NCBI RefSeq assembly: GCF_023195515.1 | Contig: NZ_JALPKR020000002.1 | Coordinates: 1,465,001-1,529,000, forward strand | Direction of reading: 5' to 3' | DNA length: 64,000 nucleotides | Source of the DNA: Variovorax sp. S12S4 | Lineage (GTDB): Bacteria; Pseudomonadota; Gammaproteobacteria; Burkholderiales; Burkholderiaceae_C | Shown: positions 1-9,181 of the stretch, in pieces | Layout: every line of letters begins with the position of its first letter | Position numbering within the stretch: the stretch's first letter is position 1 | Notes under the pieces: model-generated | Told to the model about the DNA's origin: nothing | What the model saw: the letters and a program-made list of their open reading frames with translations, nothing else | Databases searched by the model: none | Program-made: the position numbers and the translations under genes

Positions 1-383
1 CACAGCGGCAGGCTGCCCGGCATCAGCACCGCGGCATGGCCCGCGGGCGCAAAGAAGAAGCCGCTGTACGCAAGCATGGCGTAGGCGAGGCCGCCGAAGA
101 CGCCGGCGGTGGCGGTGACGCGCAGGGAAAGAGGCGAAAGCCCGAACAGCGAGGAGGCCGTGCCTCCCTGCTGCTCGCGCCGGCTCTTCATGACCAGCCA
201 CGCACCCCATGGAACCAGCACCATGCTGGCGCCGCAGATGCGCGCCAGGGCCAGGTCGAAAGGCGTGAGCGAGCGGCCGGCCGAGGCCCGGGCGATGACG
301 ATGAAGGCGGTCCAGACCAGCACGGTGACCACGGCCGCGCCGATGCCGAGCGTGCGGGGCGAAAAACGGGGCGTGGCAGGCAT
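1..383 (-). CDS. EamA/DMT-family transporter, N-terminal part (runs off the window)
   Basis: The reading frame starts with ATG at 383 and stays open to the window edge, giving about 127 residues. The translation is rich in hydrophobic stretches: a first membrane segment at about residues 11-31 (GIGAAVVTVLVWTAFIVIA), a second at about 45-65, and the start of further segments near the edge (GVFGGLAYAMLAYSGFFFAP). This pattern, with alternating small and hydrophobic residues, fits the EamA drug/metabolite transporter family of 10-TM inner-membrane exporters. The substrate cannot be told. It faces away from the deoR gene next door on the same strand with about 48 bases between them, so it may be its downstream partner. 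The C-terminal half is outside the window. Confidence 0.7.
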   Translation of the reverse strand, partial: MPATPRFSPRTLGIGAAVVTVLVWTAFIVIARASAGRSLTPFDLALARICGASMVLVPWGAWLVMKSRREQQGGTASSLFGLSPLSLRVTATAGVFGGLAYAMLAYSGFFFAPAGHAAVLMPGSLPL

Positions 384-430
384 CCCCCGATTATCGAGGG
401 CTCGCCGCCGCCCCGCCGGCCAGGGGCGAA

Positions 431-1195
431 TCAGCCGCCGTCGCTGCGCAAGATGGCCAGCCCCGCCTTGCGCAGCGCCGCCAGCGCCGGGCCCGGCGCC
501 TCGGGCGACACCAGCAGATGGGTGGCGGCCGAAACCGGGTTGATCACCCAGGCCGAAGCGGCGCCGATTTTTTCCGATGAGGCCAGCACCACCGTCTCGG
601 CCGCCGCCGCCATCAGCGCGCGCTTGATCGCGGCCTCTTCGTCATCGCCGGTCGTCAGCCCTGCTTCGGCCTGCACGCCGGTCACGCCCATGAAGAAGGT
701 GTCGGCATGGATGCGCGAGATGGCGTCCATGGCCGCGGCGCCCACCGCCACCATCGAATGCCTGAAAAGCCGCCCGCCGATCAGCACCACCTCGACGGCG
801 ACGTGGCCAGCCAGCTCGACCGCCACCGAGGGGCTGTGCGTCACCACGGTGGCACGCAGGCTTTCGGGCAGGTGCCGCGCCATCTGCACGGCCGTGGTGC
901 CGCCGTCGATGAACACCACCTGCCCCGGCCGCACCAATCGCGCAGCGGCACGGCCGATGGCCACCTTCTCGGCGGTTGCCAGCTGCAGGCGGCCCGCAAA
1001 GTCGGCCTCGGCCCTGGCGAGCGGCAGCGCACCGCCGTGCACGCGCTGCAGCAGCCCTTCGGCGGCGAGCTCCCGCAGATCGCGGCGAATGGTGTCTTCC
1101 GACAGCGCGAGCTCCTCGCTGAGCGACTTCGCGACAACGCTGCCGTCGCGCTGCAGGACCGAGAGGATGTGTTGTTTGCGCTGGCGGGTAAGCAT
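431..1195 (-). CDS. DeoR-family transcriptional regulator
   Basis: A 254-residue protein. Residues 1-57 form the DeoR winged helix (MLTRQRKQHILSVLQRDGSV and SEDTIRRDLRELAAEGLLQR), followed by a DeoRC sugar-phosphate sensor domain with the typical FIDGGTTAVQMARHL motif. DeoR proteins are usually repressors that answer to phosphorylated sugars. The ATG at 1195 was chosen because it begins exactly at the domain start; an upstream in-frame ATG at 1276 would add 27 unlikely residues and overlap nudK. It is divergent from nudK with about 79 bases between the starts, so it may control either nudK or the downstream transporter. The effector is unknown. Confidence 0.88.
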   Translation of the reverse strand: MLTRQRKQHILSVLQRDGSVVAKSLSEELALSEDTIRRDLRELAAEGLLQRVHGGALPLARAEADFAGRLQLATAEKVAIGRAAARLVRPGQVVFIDGGTTAVQMARHLPESLRATVVTHSPSVAVELAGHVAVEVVLIGGRLFRHSMVAVGAAAMDAISRIHADTFFMGVTGVQAEAGLTTGDDEEAAIKRALMAAAAETVVLASSEKIGAASAWVINPVSAATHLLVSPEAPGPALAALRKAGLAILRSDGG

Positions 1196-1274
1196 CGGGC
1201 GATCGTATCCGGCCAAGCTGCAGATTGCACGAATTTTCTTGTTGATGCACGAATTTACGCATAAGCTTTGCATC

Positions 1275-1862
1275 ATGACCCTTCAAGACCGCGTCCGGGT
1301 GCACGAAGCCATCCTTCTTTCCGACAACTGGTACACGCTGAAGACCACCGCCTTCGACTGGCGGCGCAACGACGGCAAGTGGCAGCGCATGCACCGCGAA
1401 ACCTATGACCGCGGCAATGGCGCCACGCTGCTCCCCTACGACCGGGCCCGGCGCACGGTGCTGCTGACGCGGCAGTTTCGCTACCCGGCTTTTGTCAACG
1501 GCCACGACGACCTGCTGATCGAAGCGGCCGCCGGCCTGCTGGACAACGCGGCGCCCGAGGAGCGCATTCGCGCCGAGGTGGAAGAAGAACTGGGCTACAG
1601 GCTCGGCGCGGTGCAGAAGATCTTCGAAACCTTCATGAGCCCGGGCTCGGTGACCGAGAAGCTGCACTTCTTCATCGCCGAGTACGAGCCTTCGATGCGC
1701 GTGGGCAATGGCGGCGGCCTGGCCGACGAGGGCGAGGACATCGAGGTGCTCGAACTCGGCATCGACGAAGCGCTGGCCATGGTGGCGGACGGGCGCATTG
1801 CCGATGCCAAGACCGTCATGCTGCTGTACCACGCGCAGCTGCATGTTTTTCCGCCGAGATAA
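1275..1862 (+). CDS. nudK: NudK-type NUDIX hydrolase (GDP-mannose/ADP-sugar pyrophosphatase)
   Basis: A 195-residue protein close in length to E. coli NudK (191). The N-terminal half matches NudK-type sequences (RETYDRGNGATLLPYD). The Nudix box lies at about residues 87-109 (GLLDNAAPEERIRAEVEEEL then GY). The catalytic glutamates of the EExG core are present, but the first Glu of the consensus is Ala and the Arg of REUxEE is Ala; E. coli NudK has Lys at that Arg position, so the second change is not alarming. The family hydrolyses sugar nucleotides such as GDP-mannose. The start is the ATG at 1275; a much longer open frame upstream is only the antisense of deoR. dacB follows after 7 bases. 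Confidence 0.85.
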   Translation: MTLQDRVRVHEAILLSDNWYTLKTTAFDWRRNDGKWQRMHRETYDRGNGATLLPYDRARRTVLLTRQFRYPAFVNGHDDLLIEAAAGLLDNAAPEERIRAEVEEELGYRLGAVQKIFETFMSPGSVTEKLHFFIAEYEPSMRVGNGGGLADEGEDIEVLELGIDEALAMVADGRIADAKTVMLLYHAQLHVFPPR

Positions 1863-1869
1863 TCGGCCG

Positions 1870-3300
1870 ATGGTTCTTCCTCGTCTCTCCTTCCTGCGGC
1901 CTGTCTGCGCGCTCTCCCTTGTCACGCTTTTCGCCTCCGGCGCCCACGCGCAGCAAGCTTTTCCGACCGAAGTAGAGACGGCCCTCGCACGCGCCAGGGT
2001 GCCGCGCGACTCGGTAACCATGCTGGTGGCCGATGCCGACGGCGTGCGCCCGCCGCGCTTGGCGTGGCGCTCGCAGGTGCCGGTGAACCCCGCATCGATC
2101 ATGAAGGTGGTGACCACCTACGCGGCGCTCGACCTGCTCGGTGCGGCCTACAGCTGGAACACGCCGGTCTACGTCGACGGCACGGTGAACAACGGCGTGC
2201 TCAACGGCAACCTCTACATCAAGGGCCAGGGCGACCCCAAGCTGGTGCTCGAGCGCGTGTGGCTGCTGCTGCGCCGCGTGCAGGGCCTGGGCATTACCAC
2301 CGTGAACGGCGATATCGTGCTGGACCGCAGCACCTTCGAGAACACGGCCGAAAACGATCCGGCCGCCTTCGACGGCGAGCCGCTGCGGCCCTACAACGCC
2401 TCGCCCGACGCGCTGCTGGTCAACTTCAAGTCGGTCAACATGACCTTCACGCCCGAGCGCGGCGGGCAACAGGCGCGCATCAACTACGAGCCCCCGCTCG
2501 CCAGCGTGTCCATGCAGCCCACCATCGCGCTAGCGCCCGGCGAATGCGGCGACTGGCGCACGGCGATCAGGCCCGACTTCAGCGACCCGAACCGCATCCG
2601 GTTCAACGGTGCGCTGCCGACCGCCTGCGGCGAGAAAAGCTGGGCCGTGGCCTATGCCGACCCGCGCACCTACGGGCTGCGCGCCGTCGGCGGCATGTGG
2701 GCCGAGATGGGCGGCCGCGTCGGCGGGCAGATGCGCGACGGCCGAGTGCCGCCGGGCCTGAAGCCGGTGTTCGAGTTCGGCTCGCCGCCGCTCGCGGAGG
2801 TGATTCGCGACATCAACAAGTACAGCAACAACGTGATGGCGCAGCAGGTGTTCCTGACGCTCGGCCTCACGCAAAAGAACCGCGGCACTTTCGAAGCTTC
2901 ACGCAATGCGCTGGGCCAATGGTGGCGCGACCGCATCGGTACGGGCGAGGGGCAGCCGGTGTTCGACAACGGTTCGGGCCTGTCGCGCGAAGAGCGCATC
3001 AGCGCCGCGGCGCTCGGCAAGATGCTGCAGGTCGCGTGGCGCTCGCCGGTGATGCCCGAGTTGGTGTCGTCGCTGCCCGCCTCGGGCGTGGACGGCACGC
3101 TCAAGCGGCGCGCGCTGCGCTCGGGCGGCGCGGCGCACCTGAAGACGGGCACGCTGCGCGACTCGTCGGGCGTGGCTGGCTACGTGCATGGCGCGAGCGG
3201 ACGGCGCTACGTGCTGGTGGCCATTGCCAACGGCGAGAACGCGGGTGCGGCGCGGGCGGCGTTCGACGCCCTGGTCGACTGGGCTTACCAGGACAACTAG
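1870..3300 (+). CDS. dacB: D-alanyl-D-alanine carboxypeptidase/endopeptidase (PBP4)
   Basis: A 476-residue periplasmic protein of peptidase family S13. A signal peptide of about 27 residues ends in AHA|QQ. The three penicillin-binding motifs are visible: SxxK at residues 76-79 (SIMK), SxN (SNN in YSNNVMAQQ) and KTG (KTGTLRDSSG). The enzyme trims or cleaves peptidoglycan cross-links and is a low-molecular-mass PBP. The length matches E. coli DacB (477). It starts 7 bases after nudK, so the two are probably cotranscribed. Confidence 0.93.
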   Translation: MVLPRLSFLRPVCALSLVTLFASGAHAQQAFPTEVETALARARVPRDSVTMLVADADGVRPPRLAWRSQVPVNPASIMKVVTTYAALDLLGAAYSWNTPVYVDGTVNNGVLNGNLYIKGQGDPKLVLERVWLLLRRVQGLGITTVNGDIVLDRSTFENTAENDPAAFDGEPLRPYNASPDALLVNFKSVNMTFTPERGGQQARINYEPPLASVSMQPTIALAPGECGDWRTAIRPDFSDPNRIRFNGALPTACGEKSWAVAYADPRTYGLRAVGGMWAEMGGRVGGQMRDGRVPPGLKPVFEFGSPPLAEVIRDINKYSNNVMAQQVFLTLGLTQKNRGTFEASRNALGQWWRDRIGTGEGQPVFDNGSGLSREERISAAALGKMLQVAWRSPVMPELVSSLPASGVDGTLKRRALRSGGAAHLKTGTLRDSSGVAGYVHGASGRRYVLVAIANGENAGAARAAFDALVDWAYQDN

Positions 3301-3442
3301 GCGCCTGGTCGCTTGGTCGCCTGGCCTGCCGCACCGTGTACTGAAAACTTCTGTAGGTGATAGCCGCTTGCGCGCGGCAGGGGCGCTGCACAGAATCGGA
3401 CGCCCGTTCGATTCGACACCCGTGCAACACAGGAGATACGCC

Positions 3443-5044
3443 TTGAAGACACCGCAACAACCTTCCCGCCTCTCGATGCAAAGAGGGGCGGCATCGGCGG
3501 CGCTCATCGGCGCCGCGCTGCTGCTGGCGGCCTGTGGCGGAGGAGGCGGCGGTGGTGGCGGAGGCGGCATCGGAATCGGCCTTCCTCCGCCCGCGACGGA
3601 TACGGGCCGAGGCTCCGTCGTGACGGACCCGCCCGAGCAGGCGTCGAAGCTGACCGCCGACCAGTTCAGGTCGCTGCTCGAGGCCGATGCTTCGGGCAGA
3701 GCGCTGCTTCAGGTGACCGGCACGCCCAAGTGCGGCATCGAGACGCGCTATCTCGAATACCGCACCATCGGCGGCAAGAACGAAGCCACCAACGCCACGG
3801 CCGCGGTCATGGTGCCCTCCGGCGCCGACGTGGCCTGCAACGGCGCGCGGCCGGTGGTGCTGTATGCCCACGGCACCACCGCCGCGCGCAACTTCAACAT
3901 GGCCAAGTGGACCGAAGCCGGCCAGCCCGCGGCCGGCGAAGGCCTTCTGGTTGCCGCCATGTTCGCGGCGCAGGGCTACCTCGTGGTGGCGCCCAACTAT
4001 GCGGGCTACGACAAGTCGACACTGCCCTATCACCCGTACCTGAACGGCGACCAGCAAGGCAAGGACATGGTCGATGCGCTCACCGCGGCGCGCAAGACCT
4101 TCTCGGGCATCAACGCGACCGATGCGGGCTCGCTGCTGATCACCGGCTATTCGCAGGGCGGCTACGTGGCCATGGCGGCGCACCGCGAGATGCAGGCCAC
4201 GGGCAAGGCGGTCACCGCGTCGGCGCCGCTCTCGGCGCCATCGGCCATCGGCCTGCTGGCGGACTACACCTTCCAGGGCTGGCCGGCGCTGGGCAGCACG
4301 CTGTTCGTGCCGCTGCTCTCGGCCAGCTGGCAGCAGCAGTTCGGCGACGTGTACGGCAGCACCAGCGACATCTACGAATCGCAGTACGCCCCCGGCATCG
4401 ACACCCTGCTGCCGAGCCTGACGCCCATCACCACGCTTTTCGCGAATGGAAAGCTGCCGCAGCTGGCGCTCTTTCCGGCGGGCGCCACGCCGGGGCCGGT
4501 GAGCCCCGACCTGTCGATCTTCTATGGCGCCAACAACCTGATCCGCCAGAGCTACCTGACGCAGGCGGCCAGCGACATCCAGGCGAACCCCTGCCCTGGC
4601 AATGCGCTGCCTCCCACGGCGAGTTCGCTCAGCACGACTTCGCCGCTCGATTGCCGGCCGGCCGTGGGCTTTAGAAAGGCGGCGCGCGCCAACGACCTGC
4701 GCAACTGGCTGCCGACCCGGCCGGTGCTCATGTGCGGCGGCGCCAACGACCCGACCGTGAATTTCCTCAGCACCCGCGCCACCGCCGGCTACTTCCGCGC
4801 CCGCGGCATGCCCGCCGCCGCGCTGACCGTGGTCGACCTGGAAGACAACGCCACCACCGACGCCTATTCCGCCGCGCGCGCCGGCTTTGCGCAGGCCAAG
4901 AGCACCCTGGCGCAGAACAGCCCGGGCAGTGAGGCCGACAAGGCGCGAGCGGTCACTCTGGCCTATCACGGCACGCTGGCGCCGCCGTTCTGCCTGGCTT
5001 CGGCGCGTGGCTTCTTCCAGGGCGTGCTGGCCGCCGGCGGTTAA
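3443..5044 (+). CDS. Lipoprotein alpha/beta hydrolase (secretory lipase-like esterase)
   Basis: A 533-residue protein if it starts at the TTG at 3443, which has a clear AGGAGA ribosome-binding site 7 bases upstream. An ATG at 3476 gives 522 residues and still keeps the lipoprotein signal. The lipobox LLLAAC puts the lipidated Cys at residue 31 (TTG numbering), directly followed by a run of glycines that probably acts as a flexible tether. The serine hydrolase core shows the oxyanion region VVLYAHGT and the nucleophile elbow GYSQG (Ser about 237). This resembles secretory lipase/esterase (LIP-type) proteins. Substrate unknown. The next gene is convergent and 7 bases away. Confidence 0.78.
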   Translation: MKTPQQPSRLSMQRGAASAALIGAALLLAACGGGGGGGGGGGIGIGLPPPATDTGRGSVVTDPPEQASKLTADQFRSLLEADASGRALLQVTGTPKCGIETRYLEYRTIGGKNEATNATAAVMVPSGADVACNGARPVVLYAHGTTAARNFNMAKWTEAGQPAAGEGLLVAAMFAAQGYLVVAPNYAGYDKSTLPYHPYLNGDQQGKDMVDALTAARKTFSGINATDAGSLLITGYSQGGYVAMAAHREMQATGKAVTASAPLSAPSAIGLLADYTFQGWPALGSTLFVPLLSASWQQQFGDVYGSTSDIYESQYAPGIDTLLPSLTPITTLFANGKLPQLALFPAGATPGPVSPDLSIFYGANNLIRQSYLTQAASDIQANPCPGNALPPTASSLSTTSPLDCRPAVGFRKAARANDLRNWLPTRPVLMCGGANDPTVNFLSTRATAGYFRARGMPAAALTVVDLEDNATTDAYSAARAGFAQAKSTLAQNSPGSEADKARAVTLAYHGTLAPPFCLASARGFFQGVLAAGG

Positions 5045-5051
5045 CCCTTGG

Positions 5052-6053
5052 TCAGCCCATCGACGCGCGTTGAAGGCGATCGCGTACGCCTTCCCACTCG
5101 GGCGTGTCCGGCGGCGTCTCGACCCAGATCAGCTTGACGCCTTGCGCGTCGAATTCGCGCAGCACCGCGAACAGCTGGTGCGCGCTGGCCGCTGCGTCGT
5201 CGGGCATGCGCCGCTGCAGCACGCGCTGCGAATGGCTGCGCACCCCGACGCGCGTCCACACCGCGATGTTCGCGGCGCCGGCGCCGAGCACGTCGAGCCC
5301 GGTCTGAATGGCCTTGGCATCCATCAGCCGCAGCTTGGCATTGGGGGCGTAGTGCGCCTCCAGCGTGCCGGGGGCGCGTGGATCGGGCGTTTCGAGCACC
5401 TCGCGGTCGCTCAGGCGCTCGCCCAGCGCGGCCTCGACCTGCGCGCGCGTGATCAGGCCCGGCCGCAGCAGCACGGGCGCGCCGCGGCTGCAGTCGATGA
5501 TGGTCGACTCGATGCCCACCTCGCAGGCACCGCCGTCGACCACCGGCAGCGAATCGCCGAATTCGTCGAACACATGCTGCGCGGTGGTCGGGCTCACGCG
5601 GCCGAACCGGTTGGCGCTGGGCCCCGCTAGGCCGGGGACGCCCTGCTCGGCGCAGGCCTCGAGCAGCGCCTGCGCCACCGGATGCGAAGGGCAGCGCAAG
5701 CCGATGGTGTCTTGCCCGCCCGCCGCCGCGGCCGCAACGCCGGGCTGGCGCGTGACGATCAGCGTGAGCGGGCCGGGCCAGAAGGCCTGCACCAGCTTCT
5801 GCGCGAACGGCGGAAGCGGCTGCGCAAAGCGCGACAGCGCCTCGGTGCCCTTGATGCCGGCCGCCACGTGAACGATCAGCGGATGGTCCGAAGGCCTCCC
5901 CTTGGCCTTGAAGATGCCGGCCACCGCCATGTCGCTGGTGGCATCGGCGCCCAGGCCATAGACGGTTTCGGTCGGAAACGCGACCAGCCCGCCCGCGCGC
6001 AGCACGCGCGCGGCTTCGGCGATGGCCTGGGGAGACTGGCCGTCGAGAATCAT
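5052..6053 (-). CDS. tsaC: L-threonylcarbamoyladenylate synthase (Sua5/TsaC, long form)
   Basis: A 333-residue protein with the YrdC-type domain (VAFPTETVYGLGADA, KGRPSDHPLIVHV, FWPGPLTLIV, GPSANRFGRVSPTTAQHV) and the extra C-terminal Sua5 domain (about residues 210-333), so it is the long Sua5 form rather than the short TsaC. It makes threonylcarbamoyl-AMP from threonine, bicarbonate and ATP for t6A37 modification of ANN-decoding tRNAs. Its ATG overlaps the purK stop by 4 bases (ATGA), making it the last gene of the purE-purK-tsaC operon. This arrangement is common in Burkholderiales. Confidence 0.93.
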   Translation of the reverse strand: MILDGQSPQAIAEAARVLRAGGLVAFPTETVYGLGADATSDMAVAGIFKAKGRPSDHPLIVHVAAGIKGTEALSRFAQPLPPFAQKLVQAFWPGPLTLIVTRQPGVAAAAAGGQDTIGLRCPSHPVAQALLEACAEQGVPGLAGPSANRFGRVSPTTAQHVFDEFGDSLPVVDGGACEVGIESTIIDCSRGAPVLLRPGLITRAQVEAALGERLSDREVLETPDPRAPGTLEAHYAPNAKLRLMDAKAIQTGLDVLGAGAANIAVWTRVGVRSHSQRVLQRRMPDDAAASAHQLFAVLREFDAQGVKLIWVETPPDTPEWEGVRDRLQRASMG

Positions 6054-7243
6054 GCGAAGTCGGCCGCCGTGAGCGCCGGCAGGCCGAGCAGTGTGGAGGC
6101 TTGCGACGCCGCGGCGCGCACGCCCTCGAGCGTGGCGCCGGTGAAGGTGATGTGGCCCATCTTGCGGCCGCGTCGCGGTTCGACCTTGCCGTAGAGGTGC
6201 AGGTGGGCGCCCGGCAGCGCGAGCACGTCGCTCCAGCGCGGCGTTACCGGCTTGTCGCCGCCCTCGGCGGTGAACCACAGGTCGCCCAGCAGGTTCAGCA
6301 TGATCGCCGGGCTGTGCTGCCGCGGCGGGGCCAGCGGCAAGCCGGCAAGGGTGCGCACCTGCAGTTCGAACTGCGACACGTCGCAGGCCTCCATGGTGTA
6401 GTGGCCGCTGTTGTGCGGCCGCGGTGCCATTTCGTTCACCACCAGCGAGCCGTCGGTCAGCACGAAGAACTCGACGCACAGCACGCCCACGTAGTTCAGC
6501 CCGGAGGCAATGCTCTTTGCCGAGTTGATGGCGGCCTGCGCCACCGTCTTGGGCATGTTCTGCGCATGCACCTCGGTCACGGCCAGGATGCCGCCCCGGT
6601 GCAGGTTGCGCTGGGGCGGAAAGTGCACGATCTGCCCGTCGCGGCCGCGCGCCACGATCACCGAGCATTCGAACTCGAGCGGCAGCAGCTTTTCGAGCAC
6701 GCACGGCACGCAGCCCGCGGCCTGCCAGGCGTCGATCAGCTCGGCCCGGGTGGACACGCGCTGCTGGCCCTTGCCGTCGTAGCCGAGGCGGGCCGTCTTG
6801 AGAATGCCGGGCAGCAGCCCGTCGTCACCGGCGGCAAGCTGCGCCGCCGTCTCGATGACGGCGTACGGTGCACAGGCCACGCCGCAGCGCGTGAAATGAG
6901 CCTTTTCGGCCATGCGGTCCTGCGCGATGGCAATGGCCGCCGCGTCGGGCGCCACGGGCCGGGCGACGGACAGCTTGTCGAGCGACGGCGCGGGCACGTT
7001 CTCGAACTCCGTCGTCACCGCGTCGGCCAGGCCCGCGAGCCGTGCCAGGCCGTCCACGTCGGCGTAGTCGGTATGGATGTGGTGATGGCTCACGCGGCCG
7101 GCCGGGCTGTCGGCGTCGGGGTCGAGCACCGCCGTGAAATAGCCCATGCGCTGGGCGGCGTGGGCGAACATGCGGCCCAGCTGGCCGCCGCCAAGCACGC
7201 CGAGCGTGGCGCCCGGAAGAATGGGAAGGTCGTTCTTGCTCAC
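6050..7243 (-). CDS. purK: 5-(carboxyamino)imidazole ribonucleotide synthase
   Basis: A 397-residue ATP-grasp enzyme that carboxylates AIR to N5-CAIR with ATP and bicarbonate in purine biosynthesis. The N-terminal pre-ATP-grasp domain carries [16 protein letters not shown]; the ATP-grasp core shows [29 protein letters not shown] and [14 protein letters not shown]. The start is a GTG at 7243 that overlaps the purE stop by 4 bases (GTGA). The stop overlaps the tsaC start by 4 bases. The gene therefore depends on translational coupling with purE. Confidence 0.95.
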   Translation of the reverse strand: MSKNDLPILPGATLGVLGGGQLGRMFAHAAQRMGYFTAVLDPDADSPAGRVSHHHIHTDYADVDGLARLAGLADAVTTEFENVPAPSLDKLSVARPVAPDAAAIAIAQDRMAEKAHFTRCGVACAPYAVIETAAQLAAGDDGLLPGILKTARLGYDGKGQQRVSTRAELIDAWQAAGCVPCVLEKLLPLEFECSVIVARGRDGQIVHFPPQRNLHRGGILAVTEVHAQNMPKTVAQAAINSAKSIASGLNYVGVLCVEFFVLTDGSLVVNEMAPRPHNSGHYTMEACDVSQFELQVRTLAGLPLAPPRQHSPAIMLNLLGDLWFTAEGGDKPVTPRWSDVLALPGAHLHLYGKVEPRRGRKMGHITFTGATLEGVRAAASQASTLLGLPALTAADFA

Positions 7244-7791
7244 AGTGCACCCCCGCCTTGCGGCGAAAAAGGCGATACGGCGCCGGCCTCGGCCGCGGGA
7301 GGTGGCGGCAGCGTCATGGCCTCGGCCGCGGCGGTTTGCGCGGTGCGGAAGGCGTCGAGCCGGGCGCGCAGCGCCGGATCGCTCACCGCCAGCATCGCCA
7401 CCGCGAAAAGGGCCGCATTGGCGGCCCCCGCATTGCCGATGGCAAAGGTCGCCACCGGAACGCCCTTGGGCATCTGCACGATGCTGTAGAGCGAATCGAC
7501 CCCCTGCAGGTGGCGGCTGGCCACCGGCACGCCCAGCACGGGCACGGTGGTCTTGGAGGCCAGCATGCCCGGCAGATGCGCCGCGCCGCCCGCGCCCGCG
7601 ATGATTGCGGTGAGCCCTCGCCCGGCGGCGCTTTCGGCGTACGCGAAGAGCGCATCGGGCATCCGGTGGGCCGAGACCACCTTCGCTTCGTGCTTGATTC
7701 CGAATTGCTGGAGAATCTCGACCGCGTTGCGCATCGTCTCCCAATCGGAGCTCGAGCCCATCACTACACCGACCTGAATGGTTTCGTTCAT
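7240..7791 (-). CDS. purE: N5-carboxyaminoimidazole ribonucleotide mutase (PurE class I)
   Basis: A 183-residue protein; it converts N5-CAIR to CAIR in purine biosynthesis. Signature segments are [25 protein letters not shown] and [15 protein letters not shown]. The core ends near residue 155. A Pro/Ala-rich tail of about 25 residues ([11 protein letters not shown]) follows that is not needed in shorter homologues. It is the first gene of the purE-purK-tsaC operon and is divergent from cnoX, with only 36 bases between the two start codons, so their promoters must lie within or overlap the coding ends. Confidence 0.94.
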   Translation of the reverse strand: MNETIQVGVVMGSSSDWETMRNAVEILQQFGIKHEAKVVSAHRMPDALFAYAESAAGRGLTAIIAGAGGAAHLPGMLASKTTVPVLGVPVASRHLQGVDSLYSIVQMPKGVPVATFAIGNAGAANAALFAVAMLAVSDPALRARLDAFRTAQTAAAEAMTLPPPPAAEAGAVSPFSPQGGGAL

Positions 7792-7827
7792 GGTTTCAAT
7801 TTTACGTTTCACCCCCAGCTGGTTCCG

Positions 7828-8748
7828 ATGATCGACATCACTCTCGAAAATTTTCAGGCCGAACTGATCGAAGGCTCGGTCGCCACGCCGGTGCTGCTGG
7901 ACATCTGGGCCGAATGGTGCGGCCCGTGCAAACAGCTCGGCCCGGTGCTCGAAAAGCTCGAAACCGAATACGCCGGCCGCTTCACGCTGGCCAAGCTCGA
8001 CGCCGACAAGGTGCCCCAGATTTCGTCGCAACTGTCGGAGATGTTCGGCGTGCGCAGCATCCCGTTCTGCGTGATGTTCAAGGACGGCCAGCCGGTCGAC
8101 GGCTTCGTCGGCGCCATTCCGGCCGACAAGATCCGCGAATTCCTCGACAAGCACGTGCCCGGCGCCGAAGAGGTCGAGGCCGCCTCCGAGGAAGCCGCAG
8201 CCCAGGAAGCGCTGGCCGAGGGCGACACCGAAGGCGCACTCGAGCGGCTGCAGCATGCGGTGGCCACCGACCCGGCCAACGACGATGCGCGCTTCGACTA
8301 CATCAAGCTGCTGCTGCAAGAGGGCCGCATCGACGATGCCAAGGTGGCTTTCGCCCCCGTCATCGCCAAGACCACGCTGGTGCGCCGCTTCGATTCGCTG
8401 CAGCGCTGGATGGACGCCATCGACTTTGCGGCGCCGGCATCCGGAGCCGCGCCGTCATTGGCTGATTTCGATGCCAAGATTGCCGCCGGCAAGCGCGACT
8501 TCGACGCCCGTTTCGGCCGCGCCCGCCTGCTGGTAGCCGAGCAGCGCTGGACCGATGCCATGGACGAACTGCTCGAAATCCTCATGCGCGACAAGAGCTG
8601 GAACGAAGAACTCGCGCGCAAGACCTACATCGCCATCCTCGATCTCATCGAGCCGCCGAAGGTGAAAGTGGCCGACGGGCAGATTCCACCGGACGATCCG
8701 CTGGTGGCCACCTATCGCCGCCGGCTCAGCAGCGTGGTGTTGAGTTGA
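7828..8748 (+). CDS. cnoX: Thioredoxin/TPR co-chaperone CnoX (YbbN)
   Basis: A 306-residue protein with an N-terminal thioredoxin domain (about 1-110) and a C-terminal TPR-like helical region (about 120-306) rich in Ala/Glu/Leu. The thioredoxin active site is intact CGPC at residues 31-34 ([18 protein letters not shown]), unlike E. coli CnoX, where the motif is degenerate (SQHC). CnoX-type proteins protect clients from oxidation and hand them to GroEL or DnaK. The intact CxxC suggests this version is redox active. A strong terminator follows at 8784-8809. Confidence 0.88.
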   Translation: MIDITLENFQAELIEGSVATPVLLDIWAEWCGPCKQLGPVLEKLETEYAGRFTLAKLDADKVPQISSQLSEMFGVRSIPFCVMFKDGQPVDGFVGAIPADKIREFLDKHVPGAEEVEAASEEAAAQEALAEGDTEGALERLQHAVATDPANDDARFDYIKLLLQEGRIDDAKVAFAPVIAKTTLVRRFDSLQRWMDAIDFAAPASGAAPSLADFDAKIAAGKRDFDARFGRARLLVAEQRWTDAMDELLEILMRDKSWNEELARKTYIAILDLIEPPKVKVADGQIPPDDPLVATYRRRLSSVVLS

Positions 8749-8755
8749 GCAACGA

Positions 8756-8777
8756 ATTGCTCATTGCAATGAGCAAT
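8756..8777. repeat. Perfect 22-base palindrome after cnoX
   Basis: ATTGCTCATTG is followed directly by its exact reverse complement CAATGAGCAAT, with no spacer. It lies 7 bases after the cnoX stop and 6 bases before the terminator stem. Being spacer-less it cannot form a normal hairpin loop, so a dimeric-protein binding site is more likely than a terminator. The nearest DNA-binding protein is the HipB-like antitoxin 95 bases downstream, but E. coli HipB sites look different. Function unknown. Confidence 0.6.
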
Positions 8778-8783
8778 TAGATA

Positions 8784-8809
8784 AAAAAGCGACTTGAGAG
8801 TCGCTTTTT
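8784..8809. terminator. Rho-independent terminator, cnoX/hipBA boundary
   Basis: An 11-base perfect stem AAAAAGCGACT / AGTCGCTTTTT with the 4-base loop TGAG. The T run at its right end makes it a terminator for cnoX, and the A run on the left means it would also work on the opposite strand. It separates cnoX from the hipBA pair. Confidence 0.85.
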
Positions 8810-8861
8810 ATTGCCCTTCCCAGTCTCATATAGATATCATTACTACTCAATTCGATGTAAA

Positions 8862-8871
8862 AGCGTACGCT
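8862..8871. promoter_or_regulatory. 10-base palindrome at the hipB start, candidate autoregulatory operator
   Basis: AGCGTACGCT is a perfect palindrome that ends one base before the hipB ATG, in an AT-richer stretch (8821-8860) that could hold the promoter. Antitoxins of this family usually repress their own operon. No clear Shine-Dalgarno sequence precedes hipB, and the palindrome occupies that spot. The operator role is inference. Confidence 0.35.
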
Positions 8872-8872
8872 A

Positions 8873-9181
8873 ATGATCCAACTCACTGAAGAACTCGAAA
8901 AGGCCCGGAAGGCAGCAAGCCTGAGCCAGGAGGCCTTGGCGACCCAAGCCGGCCTTTCGCGCATGACGGTGCAGCGCATCGAAAGCGGCCAGATCGATCC
9001 GCGGCTTTCAACGCTGCTCGAAATGGCGCGCGTGCTGGGGCTCGAACTCATGACGGTGCCCGCCGCGCTGCGCCCGCAACTGGAAGACTTCGTGCGATCG
9101 GGCGGCCGGCTGCTTGGCCAGCCCGCGGGCGCGGGCGCGCCGCCCTCCATTGCACAGAGCCTGGCTGACGAAGGAAGGTGA
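8873..9181 (+). CDS. hipB: HipB-like XRE-family antitoxin
   Basis: A 102-residue protein with an N-terminal XRE/Cro helix-turn-helix (about 5-62: ARKAASLSQEALATQAGLSR, then MTVQRIESGQIDPRLSTLL). The tail of about 40 residues is Gly/Ala-rich. It sits immediately before hipA with a 4-base overlap (GTGA), the standard antitoxin-toxin arrangement, so it most likely binds HipA and represses the operon. Confidence 0.85.
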   Translation: MIQLTEELEKARKAASLSQEALATQAGLSRMTVQRIESGQIDPRLSTLLEMARVLGLELMTVPAALRPQLEDFVRSGGRLLGQPAGAGAPPSIAQSLADEGR

